DNA of 64,000 nt, from assembly GCA_027625915.1 (NCBI GenBank), contig JANTQA010000023.1, forward strand, positions 15,190,001-15,254,000, given 5' to 3'. A model generated the notes under the pieces. It ran no database searches. It was given only the letters and a program-made list of their open reading frames with translations, and was not told where the DNA came from. Positions 35,610 to 46,101 of this stretch are shown here, piece after piece. This DNA is from Anaeramoeba flamelloides (Eukaryota; Metamonada; Anaeramoebidae). Both the position numbers and the translations under genes were made by a program. Within the stretch, counting starts at the first letter, position 1; each line of letters starts with the position of its first letter.

Positions 35610-36040
35610 TATCCTATTTTCTGATTAAAAACTAGAATTAGATGAATAAAATAAAAATAGGATTTTTAAATATCATTTTGGGAAATTCTTTGGAAATAGG
35701 GAAGTAATTTTTTAATAAAAATTTTCCAAACAGAAGTTTTTCCATTCAGATTTAAAAATCAAACCAACAAAGTAAAGAAGAAGTAATTGTATCATATGTT
35801 TCAGATGTAAGATCAAGATTTAAATGATTTTGATTTATTTTTTCAAACTCAATTTAATCATTTTTTTCATTTCCATTTTTTTAGTTGGGTTTGTAAATAT
35901 ATTATACTAGGATATCTGTCACTCTCATATTTATTAAAATATTAATTTATTTGGTTAAAGAAATAATTTGAATAATTCAGTTTCGATAAACTGTGGCACT
36001 CAAAATTGGTAAAATGTACTTAGTCCCTTAAAATCTTTTT
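35610..36040 (+). repeat. Dispersed repeat family F, copy 1 (about 430 bp)
   Basis: Matches 42648-43078 in the same orientation. Shared words include AAAACTAGAATTAGATGAA, AAAATTTTCCAAACA, TTATACTAGGATAT, TTGAATAATTCAGTTTC, GTGGCACTCAAAA and AAAATGTACTTA. No clear inverted ends; class unknown. Confidence 0.75.
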
Positions 36041-36108
36041 TACAAAAATTTTTGCCTAGTTATGTCGTGTTCTTTGAACATTTTGTGATTAAAATTTATT
36101 CGTTGTAA

Positions 36109-36216
36109 TCAAAGAGAAGTTCTGTTTTTATAGGGAAATTCCATTCGATCTCGATACTTATCAACAAAACACTTTGGATTTGGATCAATCTTGAATTTTT
36201 TGTTCAATAGAGACAT
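36109..36216 (-). CDS. Small exon-like open frame, unknown
   Basis: ATG at 36216 opens a 35-residue frame (MSLLNKKFKIDPNPKCFVDK, then YRDRMEFPYKNRTSL) ending in TGA. The same frame continues protein-like after the TGA to about 36043 (LQRINFNHKMFKEHDITRQ). The residue mix is strikingly protein-like for this intergenic DNA. It may be a short gene, a first exon whose splice site I cannot see, or a relic with one stop. Lies 544 bases downstream of the ubiquitin-L40 gene. No family recognised. Confidence 0.3.
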   Translation of the reverse strand: MSLLNKKFKIDPNPKCFVDKYRDRMEFPYKNRTSL

Positions 36217-36583
36217 TTAATGCAAAAAAAGTACAAACAGAAATAATCAGAAAAATAAACAATTGTTGGAATATTATTTTCTTTTAGCAATTCACTTTTA
36301 AGAATCAGTTAGAAAAAAGTACAATTCTTGATCATCGAATTTTCGAATAAACAAGCAAAAAAAAAAGTTGAAATGATTTACATTAATCGATTCAATTAAA
36401 AAAGAATCTTTGGAAAAAGTCTGAAAAATTGTTAACGATAGACGGTTGTGGGTAACGTTGTTAGTCACTAGATTAGACGAAAATTGAATCCTCTTTTTTA
36501 TGTTTTAATTTGATTTGAAGCAAATAATAAATCCAAAAAAAGAAGAATAGCTTGTTTGTGATGATTTTGTTCACTCACACCAC

Positions 36584-36584
<1 letters not shown>

Positions 36585-36614
<30 letters not shown>
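36585..36614 (+). repeat. Poly(A) run of 30
   Basis: Uninterrupted A homopolymer between CACC and TAAAGC. Length may be approximate, as such runs are error-prone in assemblies. Confidence 0.9.
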
Positions 36615-36616
<2 letters not shown>

Positions 36617-36759
36617 AAGCAAAGCAAAAAACAAAAAAGACTTTGAAAAAAAATAGAATCAAACAAATTTTTATTTAGTCTTTGGTATTTTTGTTTTCAT
36701 AAAGTATAATTCAACTCAAGTAATTTTCTTTGGAACTGTTCAGAAATATTATTCGGATC

Positions 36760-37329
<570 letters not shown>

Positions 37330-37440
37330 TTATCATAATTAGAAGAAGGGGGTGATTAATTTTGGTTGTAAATTTTGATATATTACCTTTGAAAATTATC
37401 TAGTTAAATAAAATTGTTAAAAGAGAAAAATTTTTAAGTC

Positions 37441-37580
37441 TTGAAAAAAATACTGGAATTGAAAATAACACCTGACAAGTTTTGGAATTATTAGTATTTG
37501 AAATTACAGAACAATTTTCCTATTTATTCATAATTACAAATCTTGATTGTGATGTTTTTCATGTCAGGTATTTTTTTCTT
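37441..37580. mobile_element. Deletion copy of TIR element family H
   Basis: Left end GAAAAAAATACTGGAATTG, then ACCTGACAAG and ATTATTAGTATTTGAAATTA; right end TTTTTCATGTCAGGTATTTT. Compared with 43379-43870 it keeps both terminal repeats but has lost most of the interior. Confidence 0.5.
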
Positions 37581-37761
37581 ATCTATAATTTGAATAATAT
37601 TGTGGACCATTGGGCAAACCCTAATTGCAATAATATTAAGATAAATTTCTAAAAAAACAAAATCTGAAATGAAATTTTTGTGAAAAACCAAAAAAAATAT
37701 TTATTTCATTTTAAATCAATAAATACTTCTTTAATAGTCAAATCATTTTTTAATATAATCG

Positions 37762-37930
37762 GGTGCATATACACATAGATGGAAAAAAGCACTAAATCAA
37801 AAAAGAACACCTTCAGTAGTAAAAAATGATGACATCGATTACTTAATATGGGACCGTAAAAATTATGAGAAAGCATGAAGAAATTGGAAAAAACAACAAA
37901 AAAAATTTTTTTTTGGCTTCAATATTATGA
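37762..37930 (+). mobile_element. Decayed LINE 3'-end relic
   Basis: The frame reads KALNQKRTPSVVKNDDIDYL then IWDRKNYEKA, a stop, and RNWKKQQKK. It lines up with the HFLWNCLTYENN...IWISELKKF tail at 34808-35028 (shared pattern D-[HY]-[FL]-[LI]-W...YE...W...KK). The zinc ligands have been lost. Assignment is by pattern only. Confidence 0.3.
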
Positions 37931-37939
37931 TAAAAGTTG

Positions 37940-39635
37940 ACCAAGGTGAATTATTATTGGAAAATGAAAACAATGGAGAAATTATAACATCACCTTAAAA
38001 TATTTTTTTATTTGGCCAATCCAACTCAAAATATCATAAACTCAAAAGGGTCTCTAAGTAAACTAATATAAGATAGTTTACATATATAGAATATACTGAA
38101 ACAAACAATACTAGGTTCTCTTGATCACGCATTATAAATTTATTACTTTTTTTCTACTACTTTTTTTTAACTCTCATCACTTTTTTATAGACTCCCCGCC
38201 CTTTTTTTTTCATTTTTGAAAATTTAATAAAAATTCTATTATTTCTCATAGTTGTATAATACAGACACTCTTTGAATTGTAAGTCTCAAATTTAGTTTGT
38301 TCAAAATTCCATCCTTGTAAGATTATTATTTTTTTTTCAAACAACCTTTAACCATAAATAAAAAACAGTGATTATTCTTTTAAAGCACCAAAATAATAAA
38401 AAGAATCACAATAATAGAATTTCATTTTTTTTTTTTTTTTTAAAAAATTTCGATTTTGGAAACGTATAAACTGTTTTTTCGTTTTCTGGTTTTATTACAT
38501 TTTATTTGTACAGAGGTTTTCTAAACAGTCAAAATTATTTTTAACAAGGTTTCTATTTCGATAAGGTTATACTACTCTTTTAAAAAAACTCAAATTGTTT
38601 TAGTTGATGGCATCTAACTTCTTCTAAGATCAATTATTGTTTATTAAAATTTAACAAATAACCATTGTATTTTTTTTTTGTACTCACTCTAGGAATTTCA
38701 TACTGTTTTTTTTTTTATTCTCTAAGAGATTTATGTTTTTTTTTTGTTTTGTAGTTATTATAATTTAAAAATAAAAATTAACATTCGAATTGGGTGAATT
38801 TGTCTAATTTAATATTTCTACGATAAAATTTATTTAATAAGATTTTTTTTTTCAAAACAATCAATTTTAATGGGTTAAAACTTTTGAATACAAATTTAAT
38901 TCAATATCTTCAGATATTTGATAATAACACAAACTTCCATTAAAATTAAATTAATTCATTTTTTAATAATTATTAGAGAAATAAAAATACAATATTTAAT
39001 CATTAAACTTTTTTAAAATGGTATGGATTTTTTTAAAACTTTTTGGAAGTTTTGGATTTTAAAAAAGTCCTAATTTCTTCGGAATTACAATTTTTTGAAA
39101 GTTTCCAATTTCAATAAGGTGTATACTCAATATTTAATTGAGGTAAAGTACGAAGTCTGTAGAAAAAACCACACTTTTTTTAAAAAAAGTTTTCACTTTA
39201 TTATGATAGAAAACTTCAAAAAAGTTTTACTTTTTGTAATCTAAAAAAAAAAAAAAAATTCCACCCGTTTTTTAAATAGCTGTATTAGATTTGGGAAATT
39301 AGTTATGTTTAGATTAATCAAAAAAAAAGAAATTTGAAGGGGTATTATTCTGATTAAATAATTTTACTTGAACTTTTGACCAATATTAAAAAAATAATAT
39401 TTTGGTAGAAGAATAACTACCCAATTTTGAAAAAAAAAAAACGATAAAGATATTTAAATTAGTAAATTTAAAAAAAAAAAATAACAAAATTAAATATTTA
39501 GATAACCATCTTAACTTCTTTTGTTTGAAAGAAAAAACCGAAATAATAATAATAAAAAAAAAAAAAAAAAAAAAAAGTAATTTGACACCAAGATCAATTT
39601 AGGATCATAACAATTAAAATAAACAATTCAACTGA
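37940..39635. other. Intergenic region, weak repeat traces only
   Basis: No gene seen. 38300-38860 shows faint similarity to repeat A (CACAATAATAGAATTTCATT, GATTTTGGAAACG, TTTTATTACATTTTATTTG). 39110-39200 resembles the sequence just right of foldback E at 44640-44700. Long A and T runs occur throughout, including 24 As at 39554-39577. Confidence 0.4.
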
Positions 39636-41156
39636 TTAGTTGTGTGTAACAAAGTCAATCGAGTTCGAAATTATTTTTGAGCCGTCTGTTGTTATCACCC
39701 AAAAGTCATCATTTTTCCAGACGTTATCAGAGACTGGGAAGAAATTTAATAAAACGACGTGCCCGAAGCCTTCTTGTTTACATTTGGTTGCAATGAGCGG
39801 TGTGCCGTTATCATATTCTGCGATTATTTCAGCTTTGGGATCTATTTGGTTGGGCTTGATATACAAGGAAAGCTCTCCACAGTCGAATTTGGAAATACCT
39901 TTCATGATTGGGTGTTTTAAGTTCAAAACGTTACCAAGCGTTCTTCTGTTGTAACATTTCTGCTTACCACCCAAGAAGGGCAAGAAGTTGTCTGTCATAA
40001 TCTTCCCTTTCAGCTCGTTTCTTTTGATGCCATTAAAGCAGTGTATGGTGCACATCACAAGCCCCCTGCCCGATGCGACGAACTTAGCGAGGTTGTCTCC
40101 CATCAGGACGGGATCGTGGTACTCGATATTGCTGAAATGGAAGATCGAATGGTAATTCATCAGGTCTTCAAGACTCGGTGTTCCATCTTGTGCGTTGATA
40201 AATTCGATCTTATTCATTCCGCAGAGCCTTATGGAATTGCTGACGTCTTTTATATACTTTTTATCGCGGGTGGAGACCAATAGTAAGATCTTGAAGCTTT
40301 CTTTGCATTTGACATATTCACCAAAACGGTTTTTGATTTGATTTTTTTTTTTTTCATCGTTTTCGATCGACTCCAAATCGGGCAACTTAATGAGGCCTTT
40401 TTGAAATGGTTCCGAAAGAGAGATCTGTTTGATTTGGTTGATCGAAAAAAGTTGTACTTTGATCAATTTAAACAAAGACTCGCACTCAGTCAATTGCTTC
40501 GCTAATAATTCTAATTGGATCGTTTGGAGGCCCTGCTTTTTGAAGTTGTCAATCTGCTCGCAAATCATTTTTCGTTTTTCTTCAAGCCTATAAAATAACT
40601 CAATCTCACCAACCCTGAGCCTTTTGTTTTCGAGAATGACTTTGATCGTTTGGTAATCGATTTCCAAAAGGCACTGTGGCTGGGATAAGATCGAAATCGA
40701 ATTTTCTTCCAAATATTTTTCTGTTCGATCCAACAGCCGTAAGTGATCCAAAGAAATGGCTGACTGCAACAAGGTTAAGCACCGGATATTCGAGCACATG
40801 CTTTTTAAACAAAAATCAACACAGTGCTCTTCAAGCTCGAGAATGCCAAACCTCGATGACAACTTTAACAACGAAAAGACATTATCCTCCTTGATTGTGG
40901 ACTTCTTCGTATACAGAAATGTCAAGATCTCTTCAAACGATTCCTTGCTAAGATCTGGCAATTCGAGAATGAAAGGTGGCTGGGTGTTTTTTTGCTTTTT
41001 GAGGATTTCCTGTTCGAAATATTTGGAATTTAAAATTAAAATAAATTTGTGTGCATGAACAATTTCCTTGTTTTGTCCAAAGACAAGTTGAACGTCTGAC
41101 AAATGCTTGCTTTTGAAAAGTTGTTCGATCTGTAATTGAATTGGGACGCCCAACAT
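39636..41156 (-). CDS. BTB-BACK protein with glutamine-amidotransferase-like C-terminal domain
   Basis: Single-exon gene, 506 residues. An N-terminal BTB/POZ domain (about 10-118) has the DVQLVF...HAHKFILILNSKYF signature and an IKEDNVFSLLKLSSRFGI ending; a BACK-like helical region runs to about 180. A charged helical stretch (187-240) is probably a short coiled coil. The C-terminal half (about 286-505) has alternating strands and helices with blocks such as FKILLLVSTRD, HDPVLMGDNLAKFVASGRGL, LKHPIMKGISKF and GHVVLLNFFPVSDN, which resemble class-I glutamine-amidotransferase/ThuA-like folds. No Cys-His-Glu triad is evident, so it may be a non-catalytic ligand or protein-binding module. BTB proteins usually dimerise and often bring substrates to Cullin-3 ligases; that role is inference. 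Codon use is less AT-biased than in neighbouring DNA. Confidence 0.85.
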   Translation of the reverse strand: MLGVPIQLQIEQLFKSKHLSDVQLVFGQNKEIVHAHKFILILNSKYFEQEILKKQKNTQPPFILELPDLSKESFEEILTFLYTKKSTIKEDNVFSLLKLSSRFGILELEEHCVDFCLKSMCSNIRCLTLLQSAISLDHLRLLDRTEKYLEENSISILSQPQCLLEIDYQTIKVILENKRLRVGEIELFYRLEEKRKMICEQIDNFKKQGLQTIQLELLAKQLTECESLFKLIKVQLFSINQIKQISLSEPFQKGLIKLPDLESIENDEKKKNQIKNRFGEYVKCKESFKILLLVSTRDKKYIKDVSNSIRLCGMNKIEFINAQDGTPSLEDLMNYHSIFHFSNIEYHDPVLMGDNLAKFVASGRGLVMCTIHCFNGIKRNELKGKIMTDNFLPFLGGKQKCYNRRTLGNVLNLKHPIMKGISKFDCGELSLYIKPNQIDPKAEIIAEYDNGTPLIATKCKQEGFGHVVLLNFFPVSDNVWKNDDFWVITTDGSKIISNSIDFVTHN

Positions 41157-41249
41157 TATTATTGAATTTTTTACCTTAAAATTAAAAGTTCAAAAAATGA
41201 AAAAATTAATTTTTTGATTATTAAAGAATTGCACAGAATTAAAACTTTG

Positions 41250-41487
41250 ATCTAGATTTCTTTTTGAATGTTACGATGTGAAGGCGCACAGGAAAAGTAC
41301 ATTAGTGAGAAAAAATATGAATATTTTTAAGCAAGTATCTCTTTTTCAAAAGTTAATTATTCGTATCTCATCTGAACAAAAAAGATTTCTAAAGGAAGTA
41401 AGTACATTTTCCCATTTTGAAAATTTTAATTGTGATAACATTACTGGAAAAATATTTTTCGAGTGCAACCAGATATTGAGACTTTAA
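41250..41487 (+). pseudogene. BTB-like coding fragment, divergent from the BTB gene
   Basis: The frame reads FECYDVKAHRKSTLVRKNMN then IFKQVSLFQKLI and RISSEQKRFLKE, followed by GTAAGT that could serve as a splice donor. The YDVKAHR...STLVRKNMNIFK segment resembles the second strand and helix of a BTB domain (HKFIL...S.YFK in the neighbour). No ATG is suitably placed. Probably a remnant of another BTB gene lying head-to-head with 39636-41156. Confidence 0.35.
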
Positions 41488-41793
41488 AACCAAAACACCA
41501 TTCGCTAGTCTATTCGTGAAAAGAATCAAAGTAATTCAGATTGAATCTTAAATTTTTCAATTTTTTGAACATTTTTTTTGATCAAATTTTTCGTTTTATT
41601 AAATTTGGTTTTGGATCTAGAGACGTGTTTATACAAACGATTGAAATTAATCAAACAGTAAAACAAAAAAATATGCAAGAAAGGGTGCACATTTGAAAAA
41701 AATATTTTCTTTTAGAAGACCAAACACGAAAGATCACCATTCCAAATAAATTTGTTGAAATCAAAATTGAAAAAAAAAAAATCGATAAAAGCC

Positions 41794-42275
41794 TACAGTG
41801 ATCAAAATAAAGCGTGCACAACGACTATAATCCGTGTTTCAAAATATTATCCGTGCTTTTTTTTATTCTTGTACCAAGGCAAAATCAAATCTACTACCAA
41901 ATAGTATACCTAAGCCCAAATCAATTTTGAAAGTAAAGTACTGGTTATTTTCAGTAAAATTTAAATTATTAATACAAATAGTTGAAAATTTTCCATAATA
42001 TTCTCAATTTTTTTGAAATTTTTTGTTTTTTTTATTATTAAAATTTTCAAAAAAATTTACTCTATTTTTTGAGATAAATTTTCCAATTTGATCCTTTATT
42101 TTTAGAATTTCTTTTTTAAATAATAGAACTTTAAGAAACCAGTACCATATTTTTTTAGTGTTTATTATTGTTTTTTTTGATCGGTTGATGTATAGGTTTT
42201 CTATAACAAAAAAACACGCTTTTTATTTTGAAACACGCTTTATATTTTTTTGCACGCTTTATTTTGACTACAGTA
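41794..42275. mobile_element. Tc1/mariner-type MITE, family B, best copy
   Basis: 482 bases including flanking TA. Left end TACAGTGATCAAAATAAAG then CGTGCA; right end TGCACGCTTTATTTTGACTA then CAGTA. The terminal repeats match over about 25 bases with three differences. Inside each end, further CGTG-containing inverted repeats occur (CCGTGTTTCAAAATAT... against ATTTTGAAACACG), giving subterminal repeats of about 55 bases. No open frame. Copies at 13320 and 57984. Confidence 0.85.
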
Positions 42276-42647
42276 TTTTTGAAGATTGATTTTCTTTATC
42301 TTCTTAGTTTGTATGAATACAAACTATTTTTTTCCTTCAATTTCTAGCCCCATTACTGTTTATTATTATTTTAAAAAACCTTTTGTGACAAATTTGCATT
42401 CAAAATTCTTTTTTAAAATATTTTTATCAAACAAAGTCATAACAAGGAATACCATTTCAAAAATTACAATAAAGGGATTGGATTCTTGGAATCAAAAAAC
42501 AGTTGCAAAAGATTCAAATCAAAATAATTGAAAAATTCAAGAACAAATTTCAATCAGATTCAGAATTTTTTTGAGTTCTCATTTTAATCGAAAATAAAGA
42601 ATTATAGAATCAAATGAATTTGTCCAATAAACCCTCATTCTCAAGAA

Positions 42648-43078
42648 GAATTAAAAAAATCTCTGATTTTCTGAACTAAAACTAGAATTAGATGAAATAA
42701 ATCAAAATAGGAATTCAGAATTGATTTTGGAAATTATTTCGAAATAAACAGTAATTTGTTTTTCAAAAATTTTCCAAACAAATTTTTTTTCATAAAGAAT
42801 TAAAAATAAAACCAAATAAAGAATAAGTAATTGTGTAAAATTTTAAAGATAAGATCAAGTAATAAATGATTTTTATTTATTTTTTTTTGATCAATTTTTT
42901 CATTTTTTTGATTTGCGTTTTTTTGTTGGTATGAAAATATCTTATACTAGGATATATTCCACTCTAGTATTTATGAAAATATCAATGTATTTGGCTAAAT
43001 AAATGATTTGAATAATTCAGTTTCACATAAATGGTGGCACTCAAAAAATGAAAAATGTACTTACCCCCTTAATTTTGC
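42648..43078 (+). repeat. Dispersed repeat family F, copy 2
   Basis: Aligns along its length with 35610-36040 (see shared words there). Lies about 370 bases beyond MITE B2. Confidence 0.75.
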
Positions 43079-43108
43079 AGGTTTTTTTGAGAAAATTGTG
43101 ATTTTTTC

Positions 43109-43246
43109 ATTAATGGTGAAACTTTCGAGGTATGCTCAAAAGAGACAAGAAACTTGAAGATATTTCCAGTGTTTTAAGTAACCGTGGATTACATTGAAAA
43201 AAGAAAGAAAGATGTTTTTGAGAAGAACATGAGATTAAAATCGTAA
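43109..43246 (+). pseudogene. Exon-like relic, possibly BTB-related
   Basis: From a TGA at 43088 the frame reads ENCDFFINGETFEVCSKETR then NLKIFPVF, one TAA, VTVDYIEKRKKDVFEKNM and RLKS before TAA. The opening CDFFINGETFEV is suggestive of the first strands of a BTB domain. Short, interrupted and without a start, so treated as a dead fragment. Confidence 0.3.
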
Positions 43247-43378
43247 ATAATTTTGTTAAATTCTAGCAAAATAAAACATCTTCAATGTTTAATAAAATGG
43301 TATTGATTGTTACTTATAAATTAAATATAAAGTCACCTTTCTTATGATTTGAGGAGATACAAGAAAAGTTTCACAATT

Positions 43379-43870
43379 AGAGCAGTGAAAAAAATACCTG
43401 ACATGAAAAAAATCCCGGAAAAGATTTTTAATTGTGAATATTAGTAAAATTATTGTGTAATTTCATTTATTTACAATCAAATTCCTTTTTTTAAGAATCG
43501 GACTTTTTCAATTATAACACCCCCACTTATTAGAATGATGATTGATGAAATCACACTTGTTCAAAACACCATTCAATCAATTAAAAAAAAAGAAGAAAAA
43601 TTATCATTTTCCAAACTCTTGTAAACCTCTATAAAACTCGATTGTTTTTCAAAAAAAGTTGATCAACATGAGGGTATCAAACAATGACTAGAGTATTCTA
43701 GAGACACCTTACTTTAATGGACTTTAGGTAGGTTTATTACTAATCTCATAAAAAAATCGGTTATTTATAATAAGGATTTCATTGAAATTAGACAAAAATT
43801 TTACTAATACTCAAAATTAAAAATCTTGTCAGGGATTTTTTTCATGTCCGGTATTTTTTTCCCTACTATA
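43379..43870. mobile_element. TIR element, family H (about 490 bp)
   Basis: The left end GTGAAAAAAATACCTGACAT, continuing through AAAAATCCCGGAAAAG and ATTGTGAATATTAGTAAAAT, is repeated inverted at the right end (from about 43800) with about five differences over 60 bases. Flanked by TA-containing sequence and starting CAGTG-like on the left. No coding capacity. A shortened copy lies at 37441-37580. Confidence 0.7.
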
Positions 43871-44074
43871 ATGGAAAAATCACAATTTTATCACAAAAAC
43901 ATGAAAAAATAAGAAAACTTTTTTGAATATGTGAGGTTTATTAACATTTGAAAAAGAAAATTTTTTTATTTATATTAGTTTTTTAAAATGTGAGGACTAT
44001 TTTTTTTGATTGATTTTGTTGATTTTTAAAATTTTTTAAAAGTTTACTTTTTTAATATCGCGAAAGATCAACCG

Positions 44075-44636
44075 TTAAGGTTTACAATCCCTGAAATTTG
44101 AAAAAAGATTATCTTGTGTAGGGTGTAATGAGTTGTCAATTTGGTTCTTAGCTGATCGATCTTGTACTTGGTATGGATTTTAATAATGGCTCAAAATGGC
44201 AATTTTTGACAATTAATTATTTTTTTTTCCGTAATCCGAATTGAAGAGTTTAAGATTAATTGGCTCAAACTTAAGTTATAAAAAAAATGTGGTTTGTGGG
44301 TTGTTTATTGAAATTTTTAATTAAGTTTGGTTTTATTGGGAGCTTTTATAATATTTTTTTTTTTCATTTGGTTATTTGACAAAAAAGTAAATAAAGATTC
44401 TTTTATACAACCCAAAATTCAAAAGTTATTCTTGTACACCTAACAATCTATTAATATCTTAAACTCTTCAATTCGGATTACGGAAAAAAAAATAATTAAT
44501 TGTCAAAAATTGCCATTTTGAGCCATTATTAAAATCTATACCAAGTTCAAGATCGATCAGCTAAGAACCAAATCGACAACCTACTACACCCTACAAAAGA
44601 TACCTTTTTTCAAATTTCAGGGATTGTAAACCTTAA
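44075..44636. mobile_element. Foldback element, family E, with 186-base arms
   Basis: The left arm 44075-44260 and right arm 44450-44636 are inverted copies with few differences; matched words include AAGGTTTACAATCCCTGAAA, TTTGGTTCTTAGCTGATCGA, AATGGCTCAAAATGGCAATT and CCGTAATCCGAATTGAAGAG. The 189-base centre is unique and non-coding. A solo arm is at 13985-14110. Confidence 0.85.
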
Positions 44637-45564
44637 ATTAGGTAAAGAGGTTGGAGTCTGAAGAAAAGCACTTTTTTTCAAAAAATTTTCACATTTTTTA
44701 ACCTACTCTCATTGAGTTATTGTTATTTTTTAGTAATTAAATCAAGAAAAAATCATAAAAAATAATCAATTTTTTAGAGATAATTAAACTTATTATTTAT
44801 GTACAAAAGATCTTTGAAGTCTCTACTATAGAAAAATTCCTAGTGTTGTTGAAATTGTTATAATATTTTTTGTTATTTTTGATAGATATTTGAATTGAAA
44901 AAATTCCTGATTATAAAAAATAGATGAGATAAAAAAATTCAAGGTAATTATTTTTTTGCTGTTAATTCAAAATAAATGGAGATCAATTATTTCAAAAGTG
45001 GAAATCTAAATATCCTTTTAGTAAATTAATTTGGCTTTTTTTGGTATGGAAAAAGAAGAAAAAATATATCATTTAAAATATATTTTAAACTTGAAAGTCT
45101 TGATTTTTTTTTATTTGTTAAAATGGATTACAAAATATTCTTTTAATTATTGAGATTCTTCGTGTTAATAATTATTAAAAATACAACAATAAATAATTAT
45201 ATTATTTCGTATTGAATTTATTTTATTTTTTATTTAATAACTGATTTCAAAAGAACCAAAAGCTGTGTTGATCATTTAACCCTAATCAAATAACAGCAGA
45301 CATTAGAATTGTATCAATAAAATGTTCTTTTTTAATTAGATTTTTGACATTTTTTGAAAGGAAGTTAGCTGTTGGGAAAAATATAACAGACATATAAACA
45401 TAAATCATATACAAATAATCAGTAGGACCTGTTAAAAAGTAATTTTTATAGAATGTTTAAAGATGTTTTCTTTTCTTTTCTTTTTTTTTTTTAAAAAGAT
45501 AAATCTTGATTTAAACTTTTATGAAACTGAATTAAGTTTAATTATTTTTCTAATTATCCTACAG

Positions 45565-45641
45565 AGAACACCCTGGATTATATAGATGGAATTGAATCAG
45601 AAGATATGGATTTTTTGATTTCAAAATACTCTCTTTCCTAG
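45565..45641 (+). pseudogene. Orphan exon-like segment after a strong acceptor
   Basis: CTAATTATCCTACAG, a very good 3' splice site, is followed by a frame reading ENTLDYIDGIESEDMDFLIS then KYSLS and TAG. The residue mix is protein-like, but no preceding exon was found. It could be the last exon of an unrecognised or dead gene. Confidence 0.25.
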
Positions 45642-45901
45642 ATTTGATGTTTCAAGCATTTACCCTTTAAAAAGCAAATAATACATATCAAGAAATGTAT
45701 ATATAGATATATAAGCTAAATTTCAAAAATAGGGGCAGATTTTTCATCATAAAAAAATACTTGTTTAATTATTTTTTAATTTGAATAATAATTTATTTTA
45801 CTAAAGTGTTTAGAGATAATAACCAAAATAGATTAATAAATAAAAAAATAGTGAAATCATTTTATTTTTTGAAAGGTAAATGAAAAAAAGAAAAAAAATA
45901 T

Positions 45902-46101
45902 TACAGTCAGTTCCACTTTTAAGGCACAAACTTTCAACGAAATTTAAGACACAAAAAAATCTCAAATTAAGGTACAAAATTTGGAATTTATTTATTTTAC
46001 AATTTATTTTACTAGAATCTCAATTTTGTACCTTAATTCGAGATTTTTTTGGGCCTTAAATTTCGTTGAAAGTTTGTGCCTTAAAAGTGGAACTGGCCAT
46101 A
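45902..46101. mobile_element. 200-bp hairpin MITE, family C, copy 1
   Basis: Almost perfect palindrome bounded by TA. The left half begins TACAGTCAGTTCCACTTTTA then AGGCACAAACTTTCAACG and AAATCTCAAATTAAGGTACA; the right half is its complement, with a spacer of about 30 A/T bases. Ends resemble Tc1/mariner (CAGT). Three more copies occur in this window. Confidence 0.9.
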
